DNA of 64,000 nt from Streblospio benedicti (taxonomy: Eukaryota; Annelida; Polychaeta; Spionida; Spionidae). The translations under genes and the position numbers were made by a program. The stretch lies in the NCBI GenBank assembly GCA_019095985.1, contig CM032669.1, positions 39,923,698 through 39,987,697 on the forward strand, given 5' to 3'. Every line of letters starts with the position of its first letter. Positions within the stretch are counted from its first letter, which is position 1. The notes below the pieces were generated by a model, which had not been told where the DNA came from, ran no database searches, and worked only from the letters and a program-made list of their open reading frames with translations. Below are positions 41,141 to 52,612 of the stretch, piece after piece.

Positions 41141-41732
41141 TGTTAGACCGTGAAATATAACAAACGTAAATTGCAACCGGTCATAATTTTCGTTGACGTA
41201 AAATGTCACGCACACCCAAAAATGAAATGGTCTAGCTGCCGCGCAATGTGACCACCGTAAATTATAATCACGTTCAGGAGCCTCACGTGTCTTATTCTCT
41301 GGCGCATGGTGATGGGATTTACACTAATATCATCGAAAGAGCTTGAAGAGTGGATACTATTTCATGTATCATACGTCAATATAAGCTACATGTATTACAG
41401 TGACCGAGAAATAAGGGGTTCAATTTCGCGTCTCTGTGGTACCCTTCACTCTTCAGCTCAGAACGTTACTCCGCCCCAGGTCGCATTTTGAATAAGCGTG
41501 AATCTGACCGGGATGGTGGCCGAGAGCCCATTTTGATGACAATTTAAAACCCTCTAGGTGCACAAGAAACCTGCGAGAAGACGAAAATAATGGAAGTGTT
41601 GAGATCAGCTGCAAGACTTCATTTGATTGGTTACAATTTACGGTATTTACGACAACTTGATCATTTTCGGGAGGCTGATTACAATCTATGACCGGTTACA
41701 ATTTACGGTTGGTTATATTTTACGGTCTAACA
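41141..41732. mobile_element. Non-autonomous inverted-repeat DNA element, about 592 bp
   Basis: The ends are inverted copies. The left end begins TGTTAGACCGT and continues through AAATATAAC, CGTAAATTG and AACCGGTCATA; the right end carries the reverse of these in the same order. About 45 terminal bases match at roughly 85-90%. A second internal CCGTAAATT.TAA block also recurs near each end in opposite orientation. No clean target duplication is visible, so the superfamily is unknown. It carries no credible coding frame; the open frame at 41627-42016 crosses its right border and is probably chance. Confidence 0.65.
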
Positions 41733-43905
41733 TACTCTATACTACGCGTCAAGCGCTATGTACTGAAGCCTTTCCACAGATACAGTCATCAACAACGATC
41801 CATCTTAGGCCAAAACTGCTGCCTAAAGTTGGTGACAAGAGGCGATCAATAGAAAAACTCATTCTTTGGTCCCTGAAAAGTAGTCTGTCAAGCCGTTTCC
41901 TTCTTTGTGCAATCGTAACGGAGGCAAAGAGAAAAGACATTCCCGCAAATGTGTTCAATAATATATCAAAGATCAATAAGTCAAAGAGGATGTCTGAAAA
42001 TGGATTACCCATTTGATGCGCTGGATGTGGGCGATATTTCAATATGATGGATTATATTGCAATACATGTCTTATTACGTATGCTGGGGAAAACGTGGTTT
42101 TCAGTTTTCAGTTTTGTTTGGGCATGTGCACATTTAGGTTACACGAACTATAAATTTGACAACGTATAGGTCTTACTCAAACGCAAATGCTTGAGTCATT
42201 TGTTGCGCACACAAACAAAACAGACCTATTATCTCCACAGCAGAAGCCATTTCTTTTGGGCGCTAACGACTTCCGCATTAGTACACCTCAATTAGTTTTT
42301 GTACTGCTGGTTCTCAATTCTTGTTTAACAGTAAAGTAACATGTTGCAATACTGATGAAGCACACCTGAGTGTCCTCAAAAGGGTTACAACTGTACCTAA
42401 GTGAACTAATTGAAATCTGTTTCTGGTTGAAGTGGGATGTTCCTCCCAATTAGGCAGTGTTGATTGGACTGCAAATGTAGTTAGTCTTCTAATGTGACTG
42501 AGGATTGCTCGCCATCTTTTTCATCATTTCCTGTGAAAGACATTTTTAGACTTGCCGATGCAATACAATGGTCCAGTAACAGTGCGAATGTTTCAATGTG
42601 GGTGTTATTATTGCTACAAGAACCAATTGAATACGTCTGTTACGTGGGTTTGTCTACAGTTAGAAGCGATTTTAAAATAGTGCACTCAATTTTTAGTTTG
42701 AACATTGTTAAAGCAAACCATCACCTTACAATCGTATGTACACTGTAATTATATACATTCATATAAATGGTAATTTGGTCCTTGTTATATAACCAATCTC
42801 TTTCTTGCGTGAAATTCAGTGTAGAGGGTATACCCATTGTGACAAGAATGTCTTAGAAATTAAGCCCCAATCATCTTGAAACAAACGAATACAGGTGACT
42901 GCACCAGACCTAGCTCATGTAGTTGTAACTGCAATTATTCAAGTTATGTGTCTTCTCAGACACTCATGAATGTCAAAGTAGAATCTAATGCAACTTGGAT
43001 TGCTACTGTAAATTCAGATTTCATTGCGTGCCACTATGATTACATAACGTAGATAAACAGTGACTAGGAGTTATGTCAGTCGTGTCCTTTTAACCATGTC
43101 ATTTACATATAGAAAGGCTTCTTTAATTAACTTTTCTTGATGTATCTTACATTGATGGCTGCTAAATATGTTTTCATATTTCTCATGGCATTGAAACATG
43201 CAAAGGTCGAGTCTGAGATGATGGTAATAAATGGGAGTTCTGGGTATAGCCATTTGAATCAATTGAGTAGACCTACTAATATTGAAACAGAACCGTTGGA
43301 ACAAGAGTATTCACATAATCATACATATGTACTTGACCTCTGTGGGATGTCTCCTATTCTGAATCAAATATATGAACTATGGAAAACTTATGAATATCAT
43401 TGGATATTGATTATTTACGACGTGTTAAATGACATACAATTGTAAAAACCAAATTTTAAACCTTCTTCTCTTCTCTAGCATACGCCATAATCTGTCTAAA
43501 TTAACCCTCACATCAAACAACACAAAAAACACACAAGAGCTCCTTGCCATGGTAACCACTGATCCAGTACATAGCTGCCAGCCTCACCGTGTCCTGGATC
43601 CAATGATCCTGCTATTGACCCATCTGCACAATCAACCCGCCGTCGCATCGCATGAGTAGGCACGCACAAGGCTTTTGATACCCCCGAGGCGGGTGTGATC
43701 ACAATATGGTGACAGCATCATTAACTCTCATTCGTCACCCTTGCTCTCCTGTGGATATTAATTTTTGTTCTGTAAACTCGCCTGCAATTTGCAATTACAA
43801 TTTGCTTTCATGCGGTGGCATTGTTCTTTGTTGTGGTCGTTCATTATAGCTCTGTTTGTTATCTGGGAAAGGTTTTCGGTACTGTAACATTTGACTTATT
43901 AGTCG
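41733..43905. other. Intronic sequence without recognisable gene
   Basis: AT-rich DNA. A more GC-rich patch at about 43540-43700 reads as non-coding. An open frame at 43137-43445 starts with a hydrophobic run but has no support from splice sites or known domains. Confidence 0.4.
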
Positions 43906-46750
<2,845 letters not shown>

Positions 46751-46862
46751 TTTCCACTTAACTACATCAAGTGTCCCGGAGGGTGGGGTGGTCTCGAACT
46801 TACGACCCCAAGGTTGTTGGACTAGAATGATACCATCATTCCACGCTGCGAGCTAAGCGGAG
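46751..46862 (-). repeat. tRNA-derived SINE with both polymerase III boxes
   Basis: On the minus strand the head reads CTTAGCTCGCAGCGTGG (A-box-like, plus-strand 46841-46855 region), then CAACAACCTTGGGGTCG, then AGTTCGAGACC (B box, plus-strand 46790-46800), followed by a tail ending CTTGATGTAGTTAAGTGGAA. This is the fullest copy of the family also seen at 36.7 and 38.7 kb. The head is not a functional tRNA. It ends about 48 bp from the Academ-like transposon. Confidence 0.7.
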
Positions 46863-46955
46863 ATTATTGTTTACAATGCATGTACATGTATGCTTACAAT
46901 TTATGCTATTAGTTCTGCAGAATGGTGAAAGAATTGAGCGTTTTGGGTTAAAAGC

Positions 46956-47043
46956 ATGAAATTTGGCACAAAGGTAGCTTTTGGCCTACTGATTAAAATT
47001 GGATATAGGGCCAACTGAAAAAAATCCAAGATGGCCGCCATTT
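46956..47043 (+). repeat. Left terminal inverted repeat core of the Academ-like element
   Basis: Blocks GGTAGCT, CCTACTGATTAAA, GGATATAGGGCCAACTGAAA and AAGATGGCCGCCATTT appear here and, reversed, at 51354-51441. I count about nine differences in 88 positions. Weaker pairing may extend outward to about 46911 and inward to about 47073. Confidence 0.85.
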
Positions 47044-47221
47044 GGCAACATTTTTCAAGATGGCCGCCATTTTCTATGACAATCAGAGGAATCTTATAAT
47101 ATGTCAAGTATACAGCAAAACAATGAACAAAATGTCTTTTGAAATACTAGTTTTAATATTTTGAATAAATCCCAAGCAAATTAGTAATCCAATATGGCCG
47201 CCAAATATCAATATGGCCGCC
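47028..47221. promoter_or_regulatory. Four YY1-like palindromic sites in the left end of the transposon
   Basis: ATGGCCGCCA(T) occurs at about 47031, 47060, 47194 and 47213, twice as CAAGATGGCCGCCATTT. GCCGCCATTTT and its reverse AAGATGGCGGC match the known YY1 binding motif. Four mirrored sites lie at the right end. A role in element transcription, or in transposase or host-factor binding, is inference. Confidence 0.5.
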
Positions 47222-47483
47222 ATTTCTATAAAAATCATTGGTATTTATTGTTTAAATCTATTCTAAGACGATATATGTGATTAAAGTGCATAGTAAGCAA
47301 AAATGATTCAAGTTATTGATAAAGTCATTGATTAAGTTATTGATTATCAACTTAACAAGAATCCATATACTGTCTAACAAGCTACTAGATATTGATTATT
47401 GATTTATCAGTGGCAGATGCCACAAAGTCAACTTTGACCAGTTCGGTGTCCTAACCTGACAACTCTTAGAAAATATTCAAACC

Positions 47484-49271
47484 ATGTCTTGGGTCAGTCC
47501 CCTTCCACAAAAACCAGAACCACCTCAGAAAATAGACAGGGACATATGTATCTTATGCCAAAAGAAATGTGAAGAGGTCTTACAATGCCCTGCAAACTCT
47601 AAAAGACTGGATTCTGGTGCAGGATATGAAACGCTCACAAGGCAGCTGCAACGATTCCAGGAACTTGACAGTTTACCAGGACATATTAATCTTTCACTAC
47701 TTGATGAAGGAGTAGGACTAGAGGAAACTCTAGTTCAGAGGAAAGCTAAGTGGCATAAGTCATGCCGAGACTTATACAACAGCACAAAATTACAACGAAT
47801 AGAAAAAAAGAAAGGTAGTGACGACCAACCACAACAACCCAGCAGAAAAACCACACGATTAAGTGCAGGCAAGTCAGAGTCTGAGGATGTATGCTTTTTG
47901 TGTAGTATGGTACTAAAAGATGAAGTCCTCCACAGGGCTTCAACATTTAAATTGGACAAGCGAGTGAGAAAATGTGCATCTATTCTAGATGACACACTGC
48001 TTTTAGGTAAACTGAGTGCCGGAGATATGATGGCTCAGGATGCTTTATATCATGCAAAGTGCCTTGTTTCATTGTACAAAAAGGCTGCCAAAGCAACACT
48101 TAGTGATGTAAAGGATAGTGCAGAAAAACGGGTCCATGGTATAGTTTTAGCAGAGCTGTTAGCATTTATTGAGGATATACGAACTGAATCTGGAGATGTA
48201 CCACCTGTGTTCAAATTGGCGGACCTTGCCAAAATGTATGAATCCCGTTTGAAACAGCTCGGAGGAAATATTGTGGGTCGGTTGCGCAGTACAACATTAA
48301 AAAACAGAGTCCTTGCCCACTTTGAGGACATGAAGGCCTACCGGGAAGGAAGAGACCTTTATTTGGCATTTGATGAAGATATTGGCCTGGCATTAAAGAT
48401 TGCTAGCAAAGCTGATTACGATGATGAAGCTGTAATTTTGTCACAAGCAGCCAACATTCTACGCAAAGACATCTTTGGTATGGAAAGGTCAAAGTTCACA
48501 GGAACATTTGAGAAAGACTGCCAGCAGAGCAGTGTTCCACAGTCGTTATCTTCCTTTGTTGGAATGCTAATGGGGGGAGCAAATATAGAAACACAAGGTG
48601 GCAATGTAATTGAAGCCCAAGCTGCACTTACCATATCACAACTGCTCATGTACAACTGTACTGTACGCCGAAGAAAGGGATCAGCAGCATTATACCACAG
48701 TAAAGAACGTGAACCCCCTCTTCCTATCTATGTAGGATTGCTCCTCCATGCAGAGACAAGGAAACGTGGTCTTGTGGACAAATTATATGATCTGGGCATG
48801 TCAATTTCTTATGATAGAGTCTTATCTATATCAACGGATATGGGAAATAGTGTCTCTGACCTCTTTGAAGAGGAGCAAATTGTATGCCCACCGAAACTAC
48901 GGTCTGGTATATTCACAACCAGTGCTGTGGATAATATAGACCATAATCCAAGTTCAACTACAGCCCAGGGGTCATTTCATGGTACTGGAATTTCTTTATT
49001 CCAACATCCTTCTGTTGAGTTTGAGGGCATTGATAGAGGGATCATCATTCTCAACCCAGATGATCCTTATAGAAGGACTAAACTCTCAGGTCTTCCAGAA
49101 ATATACACCATAGTTCCTCCAGTAATGCTGCGAGAGAAAGAACCAACTGTTCCTAATGCAGAAGGCCCATTCCTCAGTGAATGTGAAATGACACCAGCTG
49201 CCTTCAATAAACACAAGAGGTTTGTTTACAAAGAAAATTTTGATAAATGCCTATCCCTGTTAGTTTACTAA
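47484..49271 (+). CDS. Academ-like transposon protein, N-terminal zinc-module part (595 aa, intact frame)
   Basis: The frame is open for 595 codons from ATG in an AAACCATGT context. Two similar metal-binding modules lie in tandem. Module one has C22-x2-C25 and W90-H91-x2-C94 followed by LY; module two has C137-x2-C140 and Y189-H190-x2-C193 followed by LY. A basic serine-rich linker (residues 104-133) separates them. A very conserved-looking block, DNIDHNPSSTT followed by SFHGTGISLF, lies at residues 483-505. This architecture matches the Cys8-type N-terminus known from Academ-related proteins in marine invertebrates. The frame ends in TAATAA soon after residue 580, where relatives continue, so the C-terminus is truncated by the internal deletion. 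No function is likely without the missing core. Confidence 0.8.
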   Translation: MSWVSPLPQKPEPPQKIDRDICILCQKKCEEVLQCPANSKRLDSGAGYETLTRQLQRFQELDSLPGHINLSLLDEGVGLEETLVQRKAKWHKSCRDLYNSTKLQRIEKKKGSDDQPQQPSRKTTRLSAGKSESEDVCFLCSMVLKDEVLHRASTFKLDKRVRKCASILDDTLLLGKLSAGDMMAQDALYHAKCLVSLYKKAAKATLSDVKDSAEKRVHGIVLAELLAFIEDIRTESGDVPPVFKLADLAKMYESRLKQLGGNIVGRLRSTTLKNRVLAHFEDMKAYREGRDLYLAFDEDIGLALKIASKADYDDEAVILSQAANILRKDIFGMERSKFTGTFEKDCQQSSVPQSLSSFVGMLMGGANIETQGGNVIEAQAALTISQLLMYNCTVRRRKGSAALYHSKEREPPLPIYVGLLLHAETRKRGLVDKLYDLGMSISYDRVLSISTDMGNSVSDLFEEEQIVCPPKLRSGIFTTSAVDNIDHNPSSTTAQGSFHGTGISLFQHPSVEFEGIDRGIIILNPDDPYRRTKLSGLPEIYTIVPPVMLREKEPTVPNAEGPFLSECEMTPAAFNKHKRFVYKENFDKCLSLLVY

Positions 49272-49450
49272 TAAATCTAGATATGTTCTTTCATTATTTC
49301 TTCTACCTAATAACTGGGGTAAAACTTAAATTATATTTTCATAGGGTGTTGTAGATTTTCTCTTATTTATTAGCTGCTTTGTTACTAGTTTAGATTTGCA
49401 TACATAGTAATGCTTGTGCTATTTATCTGTTAATTTTATGTGGTGCTCAG
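49272..49450 (+). other. Short spacer between the two transposon ORFs
   Basis: The spacer is AT-rich and closed in the relevant frames. It ends in a pyrimidine-containing tract and GTGCTCAG at 49443-49450, which may be an intron acceptor for the downstream ORF. It is far too short to encode the middle of the protein expected from relatives, so it probably contains the deletion joint, perhaps inside an intron. Confidence 0.5.
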
Positions 49451-50566
49451 TTGGAAAAGGTTGCTAGAATTGATGTTGTCTTTGATGAATACATCAAAGA
49501 TAGTCTGAAAGCAACAGTAAGAGGTAAACGTGGGAAAGGTATCCGACGACGTGTTCATCCAAATAACAGCATTCCAAACTGGGAATCATTCCTTCGAATA
49601 GACCAAAACAAAAAGGATTTATTTGCATATATGGCAGAATTAGCAATAACCATCAGAGCTGATGACAAGCTCGTGATTGCTACAAAAGGAGAAGACATTT
49701 TGTGCAACAAAAGGCAGGATGGCAGTATCCTGTCCCCATGTACACATGAGGAGGCAGATACACGGCTCCTGCTCCATGCAGCTGACTGTTCTAGAAATGG
49801 ATACTCAAAAGTAATGATCCGGACTGTGGACACTGATGTTTTAGTTATTGCAGTTACATTATTTGAGAAGCTGCATTTGCAAGAGTTATGGATCTCATTT
49901 GGCAAAGGCAATACACATAGATTTATACCTGCACATGAGATATCAAATGTATGAGGTCCTCAGAAATCACCGGCTGTATCATTCTTTCATGCCTTCACGG
50001 GCTGTGACCAAACTTCAGCTTTTGTTGGGAGAGGTAAAAACACAGCTTGGAATACCTGGGTAGTATATGATGAAGTCACACCAGCCTTTGTTGCACTTGG
50101 CTCATCTCCAACCGTTGAAATGGTAATGGAAATTATGCCACTTATAGAACAATTTGTAGTGCTCATGTATGACAAAGTTAGCTTGTGCATTGGCGTAGAT
50201 CAAGCTCGGGAAGATTTGTTCTCACGAAAAGCAAAACAAATAGAGTTAATACCCCCAACATCAGCTGCTTTGCTTGAGCACACTAAGCGAGCTGTCCACC
50301 AAGCTGGGTATTGCTGGGGTCAATCCCTGTTGTCAGATCAACAGTTACCCTCACCCACAGACTGGGGATGGAAAACGTCTCTTACAAATACCTGGGTACC
50401 TCTTTGGACACAGTTACCAGAGGGCTCTAGAACCTGCCATCAACTTACCAAATGTGGATGTCATCCAACAAAAGGGTGCAGAGGGCGCTACAAGTGTGTC
50501 AGAATTAATCTAAAATGCACTGCCCTCTGCAAGTGTGCTGGTGACTGTGAATGGTCCCATAAGTAA
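49451..50566 (+). pseudogene. Academ-like transposon XPG/FEN-like nuclease part, one in-frame stop
   Basis: The frame starts LEKVARIDVVFDEY after an apparent splice acceptor and is open except for one TGA at 49952-49954; the same frame then continues to 50566. Acidic motifs in FEN/XPG order are visible: HEEADTRL (49745-49768), VDTDVLV (49826-49846) and FHAFTGCD (49985-50008). They resemble the I-region acidic triad EExD, DxD and GxD of the PIN/FEN nuclease fold. The C-terminus is cysteine-rich (TKCGCHPTKGCRGRYKCVR, then CTALCKCAGDC), a tail typical of this family. It lies in a different frame from the upstream ORF, as expected if an intron once joined them. The stop codon makes this copy defective unless read through. 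Confidence 0.75.
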
Positions 50567-51353
50567 CAGTAGAATCTGCAGTCAAGAATATCATTAAGCA
50601 GGATGTTAACATAAATGAGCACATGCTGTTGGGTTCTCCTTCATCAAAAGAGAGTGTGTGTGTGTGTGTGTGGGGGGGGGGGTGACACACATAATGGGAT
50701 ATTTGAGACTAGAGACTAGAGAATGCAGTTAGTGGAATATGGGAGATGGAAAACAAATAATGATTTGCAGCAAAATCTAGTCTAATATGAGAGATTGATC
50801 TTTAATATTGTGTGGGTTTATTAAAAATACTCTATTTTACTTGTAGTGTTAATAATTAAAAATAAATCATAGAAAAAGACTATACAGAGTGGGCACCTTC
50901 TCGTCTTGAAAAGGATGTAATTTTCAAAAGAGGCTAATTTTGCAGTAATTGAAATGTTTTAATATTATGCATAGATACAATATTTTGATTATCAAATATC
51001 TGTAACTCACGTGTCAATGTCAATCATAAACATTAGTAGCTATATTGATTTTATATTCAATATACAAAGCTAATATAAAGATAATAATTGCAGGGTTCTA
51101 GATGTGATTTTAAAGTGCAGACATGACAATATAATGTTATAATGTTCGACAGAGAATTTCTCATTTTTTACAGCTTCGGCAGCCATTTTGAAAAATAGCC
51201 GCCATTTTGATTTTTTTAGATATGTTCCATTCAAAAAAATATTAAAATTGATAATTAAAATAGGGTTTTGATAGTATTATGATCTAGTATACATATATCA
51301 TTTGTTAATACATGTTTTCCTATCATTTTATAGTTATGGCGGCCATCTTGAAA
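50567..51353. other. 3' non-coding part of the Academ-like transposon
   Basis: AT-rich sequence between the nuclease ORF and the right inverted repeat. A TG/G run lies at about 50654-50682. Two imperfect YY1-like sites lie at about 51177-51209 and a third, ATGGCGGCCATCTTG, at 51336-51350, mirroring the spacing of the left end. Confidence 0.6.
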
Positions 51354-51441
51354 AAATGGCGGCCATCTTGAATTTTTTTCAGTTGGCCCTATATCCAGAT
51401 TTAATCAGTAGGTCAAGAGCTACCTGTGTGCAAACTTTCAA
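51354..51441 (-). repeat. Right terminal inverted repeat core of the Academ-like element
   Basis: It is the reverse complement of 46956-47043 with about nine differences in 88 positions, and carries the YY1-like ATGGCGGCCATCTTG at 51356-51370. Outward pairing weakens near 51470. Confidence 0.85.
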
Positions 51442-51480
51442 CGTGTCAATAGTAAAAATGTGGCACAACAACTGGTCCGT

Positions 51481-52444
51481 TTTCAATAGATATTAACAAA
51501 GTCTTCATTCTTCTCAACAATGTGATACAAACTCCCACATCATAGCCTTATCCCTCGCCAAGCTAGAAATAGAATTGTAAATTGCAAATTACGTATCATG
51601 GACTTGCTGTAGACTTGGCTTTAGGCTAAGGCTGGCTTTATAAAGAAACTCATTTGTCATGAATTTCACTATTTTAAGGGTTGTGAGGCCATATTTCAAA
51701 GACTAGGCGTTTGACAGGCTGTTTACTTTAAATTGTGGTTGATATTTCTTTATCAAATACATTTTACGGTGGTCATACTGCTGACTACCAAACTGAATTC
51801 CAAAAATCCGTTGGTATTGCAGGTAGTAGGCCTGCTATGTGGGCATTAATTGGGGATTTGATTTGCGGTAAGAAAACCCACTCAATTCAATGCTCGTCTC
51901 CCCTTTTCCTATGTACAATATTACACTAATATTCACAAGCAGACGACAGAAGAAAACACCAATCTAAATATAGCCCATCAAATTGACCAGAGCGGGAACG
52001 TTATGTAGACAGTTGTAGATAATTGAGTCTATCTGCCAATGATAAGGATGAAATGTGTCTGTGGGGTCTCTGCCGCTCGCCTCCCGTCCTTGGGCCTCTA
52101 TTTTCCACCTATTTGTTAGTCTTTGCGTAACCATAGCCGACTCCCACGAGGGGTATTTGCTTGGCCGTATCTAGACGCCGTCACATCTAGGCTGTGATTT
52201 TATCATCCTGTAATTGGAATTTGACATTGATACAGAAATATGGACTGTGAGCTAAAATAGAGAACTCCGCAGCAATCCAGGCACGTGTTTTGTCTACTAT
52301 TTAAGGTGGCCCCCTGGATCGTATTACTGGTAGTTTTCCTCTGTATGAAGAGAAACATATTATAAAACGCATGCACTAGAATCCCACGTGTATTTGCTGC
52401 AGAAATGCCTAGGATCTGTTCAAACAATTTACATCTATCAATAT
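51481..52444. other. Intronic sequence without recognisable gene
   Basis: AT-rich DNA between two transposable elements. I see no gene, repeat family or strong motif. Confidence 0.4.
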
Positions 52445-52612
52445 GAATAAAAGGTTATTATACGAGTGGGGGTGAGGTATCAGAAAATATCTCACTGAGT
52501 GTGGGCCTGACCAGAACGAGTGAGCGCAGCTGACGAGTTCTGTTAAAGTCCACACGAGGTGAGATATTCTCTGATATCTCAACCCCTCCCCAATAAGATA
52601 AACCTTTTATTC
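52445..52612. mobile_element. Fold-back MITE, about 168 bp
   Basis: The left arm (GAATAAAAGGTTATTATACG, then GGGGGTGAGGTATCAG and AATATCTCAC) pairs with the reversed right arm over about 75 bp, leaving a short loop containing GAGCGCAGCTGACGAG. Near-complete palindromy with no coding capacity is typical of a MITE. The target duplication is unclear, so the superfamily is open. Confidence 0.7.

Larger units (their letters stand above)
46911..51480 (+). mobile_element. Academ-like DNA transposon, internally deleted, about 4.6 kb
   Basis: The element has terminal inverted repeats whose best 88-bp core (46956-47043 and 51354-51441) is about 90% identical. It encodes a zinc-module protein and an XPG/FEN-like nuclease on the plus strand, the pairing described for Academ transposons. 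Its outermost ends are only weakly paired, so the borders are uncertain by about 30 bp and no target duplication could be read. Only 179 bp separate the two ORFs. Related proteins, as I recall them, have several hundred extra residues there, including an FGGLHIEM block, so the central transposase core seems lost. The nuclease ORF also has one in-frame stop. The copy looks non-autonomous but not old. Confidence 0.65.

Noticed and set aside
41627-42016. 129-codon frame at the right end of the inverted-repeat element
   Set aside because: It crosses the element border and overlaps another reverse-strand frame, with no recognisable domain.
43137-43445. 102-codon frame starting with a signal-peptide-like segment
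   Set aside because: Very AT-rich, with an overlapping reverse frame and no other support; hydrophobic starts are common in AT-rich chance ORFs.
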